DNA from: Kitasatospora mediocidica KCTC 9733
Lineage (GTDB): Bacteria > Actinomycetota > Actinomycetes > Streptomycetales > Streptomycetaceae
NCBI RefSeq assembly: GCF_000744225.1
Contig: NZ_JQLN01000005.1
Span: 1,240,001-1,304,000 of the forward strand
DNA: 64,000 nt
Direction: 5' to 3'
The notes under the pieces: model-generated
Told to the model about the DNA's origin: nothing
Seen by the model: the letters and a program-made list of their open reading frames with translations, nothing else
The model's database searches: none
Shown here: positions 50,618 through 58,289 of the stretch, in pieces
Layout: each line of letters starts with the position of its first letter
Numbering within the stretch: the stretch's first letter is position 1
Translations under genes and position numbers: made by a program

Positions 50618-53257
50618 CTAGGGCCTGCCGCGCAGCCGTCCCAGCAGGCGGCCGCCGGCCGAGGTTCCGGCCAGGACCAGCGCGGCGGGACCGCCGAGCA
50701 GCAGGACCGCTCCGACGATCAGCACGATCGGCAGCAGCAGCCGCGCGGTCCCGGCCCGGTCGGGCGAGGGCGATCCGGCGGCGACCGCCGCCAGCGACGG
50801 CGCGGCACTGGACGCCGCCGGGGCGGGCGCACTCGCCGTGCCCGCCGGGGTCGGGGCGACAGTGGCAGTGGCGGCGGGAACGGTGGTGGTGGTGGTGTCC
50901 GGTGCGGCGACACCGGCGTCCGGAGCGGCCGCCTCGACCGGCTCGGGCACGGTCGCGACCGGCGCGGCAACCGGCGCCGCAGCGGCGGCGACGGGCGCGG
51001 CGACGGGTGTCGCCGCCGGGGTCCCGGACGGACTCGGGCCGGGCGTCGGGGTCGGGCTGGGGCTCGGCGACGCGGTGGCGGACGGGCTCGGCGACGGGGT
51101 CGGGGTCGGGGTCGGCGGCGGCTGCTGGTTGCCCGGCAGCGCGCTGTCCTGGACGGCGACGTGCGACGCGGCGCTCTGCGCCTGGGCCAGCTGCTGCTGG
51201 TTCAGGTCGGCGTAGCCGAGCGCCAGCCTGCCCGGGTCGGTCCCGTAGACCTGCCCGCCCTGCTGGGTGACCGACTGGACGAACCGCGCGATCGCGCCGG
51301 CCTTGTCGGTCGTCAGCCCGGCGGTGGGCACCATCGCGTACTGGACGGTGGTCAGCGGGTAGGCGCCCGGGTCAGCGGCGTACACCGTTCCGGCGATTCC
51401 GTAGGGCAGTTGCTGGGTCCCGGTGGTCGGGGCGACGGGCATGTCGGCCACCGCCGCCTCCATCGAGCTCAGCGTCGGTGCGACGAACGAACCCTGGGCG
51501 TTCAGCAGTTGGGCCTCGGGCAGGCTGAACGCCTTGGCCTCGCCGGTGTCCAGGACCGCGATCAGCTGTCGGGCGCCCGGCAGTTCGGCCGCGCAGGCCG
51601 GGTGGTTGCCGGTGGCGTCGGCCAGCGGGGCCTGGCAGGTCGGGGTGTTGGACAGGATGTGCCGGGCCACCTGGTCGAGGCCGCCGATCTGCGGCGTCCA
51701 GTCGTACTGCTTGGCGTTGGGCTGGCTGCCTGAGCCGGACTGGTCCTGGGCGACGAAGGAGTCGGCCGGGTAGCCGGAGAAGCCGGGGCGCAGGTAGAAG
51801 GTGTCGACGTGCATGCCGTACTGGTCGGGCAGGCCCGACAGGAAGTCGGCGGCCTGCGGGTCGGCGGCGATCCAGGTGGTCAGCTGGCGGACCATGTCGG
51901 TGGTGCCGCCCACCACGATCGGCAGGCTGGAGGGCTCGCCGGGCATGCACTTGGGCCACTGTGCGGGGGCGATCAGGCTCGGCGGGTTGAGCGCCAGGAA
52001 CTCCGGGTCCTCGAAGATGCAGGCCGGGTTGCCGGCCACCGAGGCCGGGTCGAAGGCGTGGGTGGGGCTGGACGTGTAGGACTGGGTCAGCTCCTTGGCC
52101 ATCAGCCGGGCGTTCAGCCGCATCTGGGTGATCTGCCGGCCGGTGGCGGGGTCGTCGACCTCGAAGGCCACCGAGATCCCGGCGTTGGCCAGCGGCGCGT
52201 AGACGTAGGGCCGCGGCGCGGTCGCCGAGGTGTCGGGCAGCGCGGTCAGCGCGACGTCGGGTCCGGACTTCTTCAGGAACGCGGCCCGCGCCTGCGGGTC
52301 ACCGCCGCCGAAGGTGTACTGCAGGTTCAGCGGGTCAGCCGCCAGGCAGAGTCCCGAACGCCACTGCTGGACGGCCCGGTTGGCCATCTCCAGGCCCATC
52401 ATGGTGAAGTCCGCACCGGCCTGCTTGCAGTCCGCCGCGGTCGGCGAGAAGGAGAGCGGCACGACCGTGCGGTGGGTCCAGGCGCAGGCCTCGCCGGTCT
52501 GGTTCTGGTTCACGATGTTCGGGTACGACAACACGGTGGCGTCGCTCGCCTCATTGAAGAAGCCGTCGTTGTCGTAGCTGTGGTCGTCGCAGTTCGGGGC
52601 GCCGGTGGGGTCGTTGTTGGTGAAGGCGTCCACTCCCACCGCGTCGCCGCCGTAGTTGGGCTCGACCACCAGGGAGCACGGGTGGGTGGAGTCGCAGCCG
52701 AGCGTCTGGCTCTGCGTCGCGGTCCACACCTCGATGTCGGCCTGGCCGGTGCCGTCCGGCGCGGTGACCGCGATCGCCCGGTTGGCCGGGAACTCGGGCG
52801 AGCGCCCGGCGGCCGGAGCCGCCTGCTGGAAGCCGAGGGCGGGGGTGCCGTCGTAGAGCTCGGCGCCGTAGCAGTCGGTCGGGCCGGGGTTGGCGCCGCG
52901 GCACTGGTAGACCCGCACCGCGTACAGCTTGTTGCCGTCTCCCTCGGGGACCGAGGTGACCGGCTTGCCCTGGGTGTCCACGGTGGGCGTGAAGCCCTTC
53001 CAGGTCACGTGGACGATCTGGTCGGTCAGGTTGGTGGTCGGCGTCACCGTGACCGAGCCGGCCGGCCCGTACCCACCGGTGGCCGGCAACCAGACGGCGG
53101 GGCCGGTCACCGTGACCGAGCCGGTGTCGGCGGCCGCGGTGCCACCGCCCAGCGGCAGCACGGCGATCGCGGCGACCACCGCCCAGGCCGGCACGGCGGC
53201 GAGCCAGGCTCTGGACCACCACCCCAACCCGCGCGGAAGTCGGTCACGGAGCTTCAT
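50618..53257 (-). CDS. Large membrane-anchored substrate-binding-type protein
   Basis: 879 aa, ATG at 53257 with GGAGGTACCCTCA upstream. Signal/TM segment near the start (AWLAAVPAWAVVAAIAVLPLG). Residues about 45-200 look like an Ig-like N-domain. A periplasmic-binding-protein-like region follows (about 300-700: NYGGDAVGVDAFTNND, MMGLEMANRAVQQW, LPIVVGGTTDMVRQLTTW). Then come a long Pro/Ser/Thr/Ala linker and a C-terminal TM helix (LLLPIVLIVGAVLLLGGPAALVL) with an Arg tail. Substrate unknown; the pst context suggests phosphate or a phosphorylated compound. Confidence 0.75.
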   Translation of the reverse strand: MKLRDRLPRGLGWWSRAWLAAVPAWAVVAAIAVLPLGGGTAAADTGSVTVTGPAVWLPATGGYGPAGSVTVTPTTNLTDQIVHVTWKGFTPTVDTQGKPVTSVPEGDGNKLYAVRVYQCRGANPGPTDCYGAELYDGTPALGFQQAAPAAGRSPEFPANRAIAVTAPDGTGQADIEVWTATQSQTLGCDSTHPCSLVVEPNYGGDAVGVDAFTNNDPTGAPNCDDHSYDNDGFFNEASDATVLSYPNIVNQNQTGEACAWTHRTVVPLSFSPTAADCKQAGADFTMMGLEMANRAVQQWRSGLCLAADPLNLQYTFGGGDPQARAAFLKKSGPDVALTALPDTSATAPRPYVYAPLANAGISVAFEVDDPATGRQITQMRLNARLMAKELTQSYTSSPTHAFDPASVAGNPACIFEDPEFLALNPPSLIAPAQWPKCMPGEPSSLPIVVGGTTDMVRQLTTWIAADPQAADFLSGLPDQYGMHVDTFYLRPGFSGYPADSFVAQDQSGSGSQPNAKQYDWTPQIGGLDQVARHILSNTPTCQAPLADATGNHPACAAELPGARQLIAVLDTGEAKAFSLPEAQLLNAQGSFVAPTLSSMEAAVADMPVAPTTGTQQLPYGIAGTVYAADPGAYPLTTVQYAMVPTAGLTTDKAGAIARFVQSVTQQGGQVYGTDPGRLALGYADLNQQQLAQAQSAASHVAVQDSALPGNQQPPPTPTPTPSPSPSATASPSPSPTPTPGPSPSGTPAATPVAAPVAAAAAPVAAPVATVPEPVEAAAPDAGVAAPDTTTTTVPAATATVAPTPAGTASAPAPAASSAAPSLAAVAAGSPSPDRAGTARLLLPIVLIVGAVLLLGGPAALVLAGTSAGGRLLGRLRGRP

Positions 53258-53367
53258 TGAGGGTACCTCCGGCAGGGCGCGCGGCAGACGAGCGAGGGCT
53301 TCGGACGCTTCAGAACTCTGGGCCGGTGCAATGGACCGACGGCTTCCCGAGAGGTCCATCTCAGCCT

Positions 53368-53400
53368 GTTCACATGTCACTTGATGACAGTTCAGGTGTA
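53368..53400. promoter_or_regulatory. PHO-box-like direct repeat
   Basis: Three 11-bp units: GTTCACATGTC at 53368, an imperfect middle unit, and GTTCAGGTGTA at 53390. The 22-bp offset of the two GTTCA units equals two PhoP direct-repeat units. It lies in the 258-bp gap upstream of the large binding-protein gene (minus strand) and fits PhoP control in Streptomyces. No experimental support. Confidence 0.35.
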
Positions 53401-53515
53401 CGAGAGCCCAACCACAGCACCACGAAGGGGCGTTGTCGGTCGGGCCGACGAACTCAGGGCCCACGATGACGGCGTGGGCCCTGGATCGACTCGTCGCAGG
53501 AGGTGTCCGTCGGCG

Positions 53516-54115
53516 TCAGCCGGTGACGGTCAGCGCGAGGGTTCCGGTGTGCTGGCCGGCCGTGAAGAAGCCGGTGCCCAGCTTGGCGTCGGCGAACTGC
53601 GCGCCGGCCGGGTCGACCTGGAGGTCGTCGGACTGCAGCGTCTGGGTGGTCCCGCTCTGCGCCACCGCGGTGTTGCCCACCGGGTCCAGCAGGTTGACCG
53701 CGGCACTCGCACCCAGCGGCACACCGGTGATCGCCCAGTTGTCGGCGCTGAAGGCCAGCTGGGTGAAGATCGCGGTCTTGCCGGTCCGCACGTTCACCAG
53801 CAGCAGGCCGCCGCCGACCTGGACGTTGCCGTAGTAGCCGGTCAGGTGGATCGAGCCGGCGGTCACCGGGAAGCTCGCCGAGAGGCCGGTCGCGCTGTTG
53901 TAGGCGGAGGTCGCACTGGGCAGCGCGATCGCGAGGATGCCGGCCGCGGCGGACTGCTGCAGGAAGGTGCTGTCCTCCTGGATCGCCAGACTGCCGGTGG
54001 GCGCCGGGGCGGTGGCGGCCGAGGCGGCGCCGCTCAGGCCGGTGAACGCGACGGTGGCGGCGAGGGCAGCGGTGGCGGCGGCGGTGGCGGCGACGCGGGC
54101 ACGGGTGCGGGGCAT
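53516..54115 (-). CDS. Small secreted protein of unknown function
   Basis: 199 aa. The signal peptide is strongly Ala-rich (VAATAAATAALAATVAFTGL). The mature part is about 165 residues of beta-rich sequence with no Cys and no known motif (GYYGNVQVGGGLLLVNVRTG, TGFFTAGQHTGTLALTVTG). Lies between two binding-protein genes in the phosphate locus, so a role in the same process is likely but unspecified. Confidence 0.75.
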   Translation of the reverse strand: MPRTRARVAATAAATAALAATVAFTGLSGAASAATAPAPTGSLAIQEDSTFLQQSAAAGILAIALPSATSAYNSATGLSASFPVTAGSIHLTGYYGNVQVGGGLLLVNVRTGKTAIFTQLAFSADNWAITGVPLGASAAVNLLDPVGNTAVAQSGTTQTLQSDDLQVDPAGAQFADAKLGTGFFTAGQHTGTLALTVTG

Positions 54116-54154
54116 GTCGAACTCCTTGTAAGTGACGGCCGATCAGGGAGCGGC

Positions 54155-54185
54155 CGGCGGCCAGGGGGAGCACCCCTGGCCGCCG
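54155..54185. terminator. 13-bp hairpin after the PstS-like gene
   Basis: Perfect stem (54155-54167, 54173-54185), 5-nt loop, in the gap downstream of the PstS-like gene (minus strand) and upstream of the small secreted protein. Confidence 0.75.
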
Positions 54186-54231
54186 GGTGGTGCGGGTCGT
54201 ACGGGTGGTGCGGGTCGTACGGGTGGTGCGG
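54185..54231. repeat. 18-bp tandem repeat, 2.6 copies
   Basis: Identical units at 54185-54202 and 54203-54220, followed by a partial unit to 54231. Noncoding, just downstream of the PstS-like gene. Confidence 0.85.
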
Positions 54232-54262
54232 TTACTGCAAGTGGTGCGGGCAGTGCGGGTGA

Positions 54263-55306
54263 TCAGATGTGGGTGGTGCTGCCGCAGGCGCCGAGGGGCA
54301 GCGGCAGGAAGCCGTAGCTCTTGATGTCGGCGGCGCCGCTCTTGCAGATCCAGCCGGTGGAGCCGAAGATCGCCTTCAGCGCGGCGGCGTGCGAGTCCGT
54401 GCCGGTCCACTCGGCGTTACGGACCACGTTGTAGACGTTGCGGCCGTAGTTGGTCGAGGTGAAGCTCGGGTTGAGCGTGTTGGTCGCGGAGATCGGGGAG
54501 ATCGTGTCGACCGAGCGGATGCTCAGGCTGCCGGGGGCGTCGGTGGTGGTCGTGTGCCCGCCGTAGACCTGGCCGATGTAGTGCGCGGCCGAGTAGGGGT
54601 AGATCACGTTCGCGTCGGTGAAGACCGCGTCGGTGCCCTCGTTCTCCTCCGGGGTGTAGGCCTGCACGCAGGCACCGGGGGTGACGGTGGTGCCGCCGCC
54701 GATGGCCTTGAGGAAGAAGGCGCGGGTGCCGGAGCTGAGCTGCGGCAGGTAAGCCTTGATGGTGGCGTTCGGGCCGGTGTAGCCCGTGACGTCGGTGATC
54801 TGGTTCCAGTTGGTGATCGAGCAGGTGTAGATGCCGGCCAGGTCGGCGGTGCTCAGGTTCGCCGGGGCGTTGCCCGTGGAGTTGCCGGCCCAGGAGACGC
54901 CGTCCTTGGCGAAGGCCACGAAGATGTCGGTGCTCAGGTCACCGGTCTGCGGAGCGCGCGAGGAGCGGGCGAAGTCCACCGTGCTGCTGGTGTTGGCGTT
55001 CAGCGCGGCGACACCGGCGCTGGAGCCGTTCGGGCGGGCGATCGAGGTCGCACCGGTCTTGGTGGTGATCGGGGAGGTGCCGGTCGCGTCCCAGCTGTAC
55101 AGGTGCGGCGTGGTGGACGGGATCGTGGCGTTGTAGTCGGCGGAGAACTGGTTGAACACAGCCTGCGTGGTGTCCGAACCCACGCCCACGATGTCCTGGG
55201 CGGCCGGGGTCACGGTCGGGTCGGCCGAGGCCTGGCCGGCGGCGACGGTGGCGAGAGAGGTGGCGATGGCAAGGGTTGCGAACAGCTTTGCGGCGGTGTG
55301 ACGCAT
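54263..55306 (-). CDS. PstS-like secreted phosphate-binding protein
   Basis: 347 aa, ATG at 55306 with GGAGGAAAAGCACC upstream. Signal peptide (LFATLAIATSLATVAAGQASA). PBP-like II fold with VGVGSDTTQAVFNQF near the mature N-terminus, RPNGSSAGVAAL, VDFARSSRAPQ, WNQITDVTGYTG and PQLSSGTRAFFLKAI. These are the positions that coordinate phosphate in PstS. Unlike the other two binding proteins it lacks linker and TM anchor, so it is probably secreted or loosely held. It starts the phosphate locus on this strand. Confidence 0.87.
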   Translation of the reverse strand: MRHTAAKLFATLAIATSLATVAAGQASADPTVTPAAQDIVGVGSDTTQAVFNQFSADYNATIPSTTPHLYSWDATGTSPITTKTGATSIARPNGSSAGVAALNANTSSTVDFARSSRAPQTGDLSTDIFVAFAKDGVSWAGNSTGNAPANLSTADLAGIYTCSITNWNQITDVTGYTGPNATIKAYLPQLSSGTRAFFLKAIGGGTTVTPGACVQAYTPEENEGTDAVFTDANVIYPYSAAHYIGQVYGGHTTTTDAPGSLSIRSVDTISPISATNTLNPSFTSTNYGRNVYNVVRNAEWTGTDSHAAALKAIFGSTGWICKSGAADIKSYGFLPLPLGACGSTTHI

Positions 55307-55613
55307 GGTGCTTTTCCTCCGGTGGGAGAGAGGCATGCATGGCGTGTCCGGGTCCGGGGTCGAACCCGGTGACCGGAGGCCGCAGTTCCGACGGCCCGTC
55401 CGGCGGGACCGATCCTGGCCGGGCCCGGACGGGGCCGGAAGGTCCGTCCACGGGGTCTCGCGGCGAGGTGAATTCCGGTGTTAGGTCAGCCCGTTGGTTT
55501 AACCACTGGTCCGGTCCGGTACTTCGTGGCCCGACCGGTGCGGCGGGCGCCGAGGCTGCTCCCGGACGTTCTTCTCGCGGTGGCCATTGAGGGCGCGTTC
55601 GGATGCCTCGACT
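55307..55613. promoter_or_regulatory. Intergenic region upstream of the PstS-like gene
   Basis: 307 bp with no convincing ORF. It contains several GC-rich inverted repeats (for example around 55354-55369 and near 55400-55440) and an AT-richer patch around 55480-55510 (GAATTCCGGTGTTAGGTCA, GTTGGTTTAACC), which probably includes the promoter of the phosphate-binding gene. No canonical PHO box was recognised here. Confidence 0.4.
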
Positions 55614-56027
55614 TCACCAGGGCCACCGGCCGGGGACGCCGGCCGACCTCAACTCCCGTTCCAATGCCTGGAGTCCGCTACGAAAGCTCTCCAGTCCCTG
55701 GCGGCACTGGTCGCGTCGGAGATAGCCGCGGGCACTGCGGGCCACCGGCTCCTCCGCACCGGGGCCCGGCCGGGTGCTGCGCGGCGGCAGGAAGGCGGAC
55801 CAGCGCCAGGACCGGGTCTGGTCCTGCGTCAGGGCGTACCGCAGGGCCGCCCGTTCGATCAGCAACTCCCTTAGCGCAGAGGACAGTTCACTCTCCCCAC
55901 GATACATCCGGGCGGACACCGCCAGCTGCCGGCCGTTTCCGGCCGCGAGCGCCCAGCCGACCCGGCGGTCGGCCCCCTGGACGGCGAGCAGCCGGGGGCC
56001 GCGCTGCACCGGACGGGGGTCAGGCAT
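55614..56027 (-). CDS. YegP (DUF1508)-like small protein 2
   Basis: 137 aa. The beta-alpha pattern VGWALAAGNGRQLAVSARMY, then SELSSALRELL, corresponds to a YegP unit (W...NG..ia.S...Y). A second half (SWRWSAFLPPRS, GYLRRDQCRQGLESF) may be a second, weaker unit. It overlaps the neighbour by 8 bp and is its diverged paralogue. Function of the family is unknown. Confidence 0.65.
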   Translation of the reverse strand: MPDPRPVQRGPRLLAVQGADRRVGWALAAGNGRQLAVSARMYRGESELSSALRELLIERAALRYALTQDQTRSWRWSAFLPPRSTRPGPGAEEPVARSARGYLRRDQCRQGLESFRSGLQALERELRSAGVPGRWPW

Positions 56028-56448
56028 CGTCGGAGGGTCTCAGTCCGCCGACGGCCGGGTCGGACCCCACCGGCTGCTCCTCGCCGCGGCGTTCCAGCAG
56101 GGCGACGAAGCGACGGAAGGCGTTCTGGCAGGTCGCATACCGCTCGTAGGCACGGCTGGAGCGGGCCTCGGGCAGCCCGCGCGGGCCGGGGACCACCCAG
56201 ATCCAGCCGATGCCCTCCCGCACGTGGGTGATCCGCGCGGTCAGCTCCGGCGCGCCGGAGCGTAAGGCGTCGAAGACCAGCCCGGCCTCGGCCGCGGACT
56301 CGTAGACGGCCGGGGAGACCGCGACGATCCGCCCGTTCGGCGCCTTGAGCTGCCACTGATAGCGCCCGTTGGCCGCCCGCTCGGTCTGGAACCCGCCACG
56401 GACACCCCCGGCCCTCGCTCCGCTCCCACCGCTCCGGCTCACCGCCAC
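56020..56448 (-). CDS. YegP (DUF1508)-like small protein 1
   Basis: About 142 aa from GTG at 56448; the frame is open back to 56583, but the upstream part is Arg/Gly-rich and lacks a clear RBS. GRYQWQLKAPNGRIVAVSP followed by a Ser/Ala helix is a good match to DUF1508. A second unit (GIGWIWVVPGPRGLPEARSS, YATCQNAFRRFVALLE) follows, so the protein has the two-unit architecture of YegP. Start position uncertain. Confidence 0.65.
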   Translation of the reverse strand: MAVSRSGGSGARAGGVRGGFQTERAANGRYQWQLKAPNGRIVAVSPAVYESAAEAGLVFDALRSGAPELTARITHVREGIGWIWVVPGPRGLPEARSSRAYERYATCQNAFRRFVALLERRGEEQPVGSDPAVGGLRPSDDA

Positions 56449-56755
56449 CCCTGTCCGGTTCCACGCCCACGCCGCGGGACGGCGTGACCCATGGGTGTTG
56501 CGTAGAGATCCTGTGCTCGGCCCCCGACCTGGGCAACCGTATGTGTGCGGAACTGAGCACAGATAGGGGAGATGCCCGTTCATGGGTTCTATTGGTCCGG
56601 ATGTTCTCCCTCGTTAATCTTGCGCGGCACGGCAACTTTGGCCCCTCGAACGGGTGTTGTCGGCGTGGCGGCCCGCGCCCACCGGCCGATTGCACTTGTC
56701 TCCCACTACTCTTTGTTCTATAAGTAATAGAGCAGCACAACCGACGGGAGCCGGC
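56449..56755. promoter_or_regulatory. Divergent region between the YegP-like genes and GntR
   Basis: About 307 bp if the GTG start at 56448 is right. It holds the promoters of both transcription units; the part from 56560 to 56740 is the most AT-rich stretch of the area. No gene is supported apart from a possible N-terminal extension of the YegP-like ORF to 56583. Confidence 0.4.
56717..56731. promoter_or_regulatory. TCTAT-N5-ATAGA palindrome upstream of the GntR gene
   Basis: A 15-bp inverted repeat in the AT-rich stretch 25 nt upstream of the GntR start. YtrA-type GntR regulators autoregulate through such repeats. TATAAG within it may also serve as a -10, so binding would block transcription. 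Confidence 0.5.
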
Positions 56756-57172
56756 GTGATCCTGACCATCGACCTGAGCAGCCAGATCCCGATCTACCAG
56801 CAGATCCGGGACCGGGTCGTGGAGGCGGTCGCCACCGGCGAGCTGGCACAGGGCAGCCCCCTGCCCTCCACCCGCCAGCTGGCCGCCGACCTCGGGATCA
56901 ACTTCCACACCGTCAACAAGGCCTACGACCTGCTGCGGCAGGAGGGCCTGCTGGTCCTCAACCGCAAGACCGGTGCCGTCGTCCAGCGCGACGCCCGCAC
57001 CGGCCCACCACCGGCCGGCTTCACCGAGGAGTGGTCCGCCCGGCTGCGGACCCTGCTCGCGGAGGCCGTCGCCCAGGGCCTGGACGGCCCCGGCGTGCTG
57101 GCGGCGTGCAGGACGGCCCTGACCACGTTCGCGGGGGACGTGGACGCAACAGAGCAAGGAGAACCGGCATGA
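56756..57172 (+). CDS. GntR-family (YtrA-type) transcriptional regulator
   Basis: 138 aa from GTG at 56756 (GGGAG upstream). A winged HTH at the N-terminus (IPIYQQIRDRVVEAVATGEL, LPSTRQLAADLGINFHTVNKAYDLLRQEGLL) with a short C-terminal helix, the small YtrA type. ATGA overlap with the membrane-protein gene it most likely represses together with itself. Confidence 0.9.
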   Translation: MILTIDLSSQIPIYQQIRDRVVEAVATGELAQGSPLPSTRQLAADLGINFHTVNKAYDLLRQEGLLVLNRKTGAVVQRDARTGPPPAGFTEEWSARLRTLLAEAVAQGLDGPGVLAACRTALTTFAGDVDATEQGEPA

Positions 57173-58272
57173 CGAGCGGAGCGTTCTGGACGGATGCGGC
57201 GGTCCCGCTGCTGATCCTGCTGACCGCGTGGCTGACCCCCTCGCTCAGCGGCCCCACACTGCCCTTCGGCGTCCGCGTGCCGCCCGCCCACGCCGACGAC
57301 CCGGTGATCGTCCGACAGCGCGGCTCCTACCGCCTGCTGCTGGGCACCGCCGGGAGCGCGCTGGTCCTGCTGGGCCTCGCACTGGCCGCCCTGGCTCCCG
57401 ACTCCCCCGCCGGCGCGCTGCCCACCCTCGTCGCCGTGGCCGGCAGCGCGGCGGCCTATCTGCGCGCCCGCAGGGCGATCCGGGCGGTCAAGCAGCGCGA
57501 GGACTGGTACCGCGGACTGCGCCAGAGCGTGACCGCCGACACCGCGCTGCGCACCAGCCCCGAGCCGTTCCCCTGGCTGTGGAGCCTGCCGGCGCTGCTC
57601 GTCCTCGCCGCCACCGCGGCGATCGGCGTCGTCCGCTACCCGTCGATGCCGCAGCGGCTGCCCAGCCACTTCAACGGCTCCGGCGCGGTGGACCACTTCG
57701 TGGCCAAGTCGGTCGGCACGGCGTTCGTGCCGGTCTTCGTCCAGGCCGGCTCGACCCTCGTGATCACCCTGGTGGCGTGGTTGGCGTTCCGCTCCCGGGC
57801 CGACCTCGACCCGTCCCGGCCGGCCGCCAGTGCGTACCGGCACCGCCGCTTCATCGTCCGGATGACCGTCTCGGTGTTGCTGCTGGGCACCTGCGCCAAC
57901 CTGACCATGCTGCTCGGGGCCTGGGGAATCTGGCACGACGACCGCGCGATGGGCGTGCTGCCCCTGCTGCTGCCGATCCTGGCCGGCACCGTGCTGGTGG
58001 TGCTGGTCGCCGTCCGCACCGGCCAGAACGGCAGCCGGGTGCCGCTGCCCGCCGCCCTCGCGGCGGCCGAGCCGCCGACCGCCTCGGTCCACCGGGACGA
58101 CGACCGGCACTGGCGCGGCGGCCTGGTCTACGTCAACCGGCAGGACCCGGCGCTCTTCGTCCCCAAGCGGTTCGGCGTCGGATGGACCGTCAACTTCGGC
58201 AATCCGAAGGCCGTCCTCCTGATGGCCGCCGTCCTCGTGCTGAGCCTGGCGGTCGGCATCCTCAGCTCCTGA
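57169..58272 (+). CDS. DUF1648/DUF5808 membrane protein
   Basis: 367 aa, AAGGAG before ATG at 57169. About eight TM segments. The DUF1648 signature YPSMPQRLPSHFNGSGAVDHF lies centrally and a DUF5808-like stretch (HWRGGLVYVNRQDPALFVPKRFGVGW) near the C-terminus. Genes of this combination are common behind YtrA-type regulators in actinobacteria and may respond to cell-envelope stress; the molecular role is unknown. Confidence 0.87.
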   Translation: MTSGAFWTDAAVPLLILLTAWLTPSLSGPTLPFGVRVPPAHADDPVIVRQRGSYRLLLGTAGSALVLLGLALAALAPDSPAGALPTLVAVAGSAAAYLRARRAIRAVKQREDWYRGLRQSVTADTALRTSPEPFPWLWSLPALLVLAATAAIGVVRYPSMPQRLPSHFNGSGAVDHFVAKSVGTAFVPVFVQAGSTLVITLVAWLAFRSRADLDPSRPAASAYRHRRFIVRMTVSVLLLGTCANLTMLLGAWGIWHDDRAMGVLPLLLPILAGTVLVVLVAVRTGQNGSRVPLPAALAAAEPPTASVHRDDDRHWRGGLVYVNRQDPALFVPKRFGVGWTVNFGNPKAVLLMAAVLVLSLAVGILSS

Positions 58273-58289
58273 GCACCCGTGCCGCCGGA

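Noticed and set aside
27043..54231. Possible CRISPR arrays
   Set aside because: The short repeats at 27043, 34131, 40645 and 54185 are contiguous tandem repeats without spacers, and no cas gene is present.
55354..55369. tRNA T-arm-like palindrome (CCGGGGTCGAACCCGG)
   Set aside because: No anticodon or D arm, no acceptor stem, and the loop does not have seven bases in a consistent fold. It is a GC-rich inverted repeat of the intergenic region.
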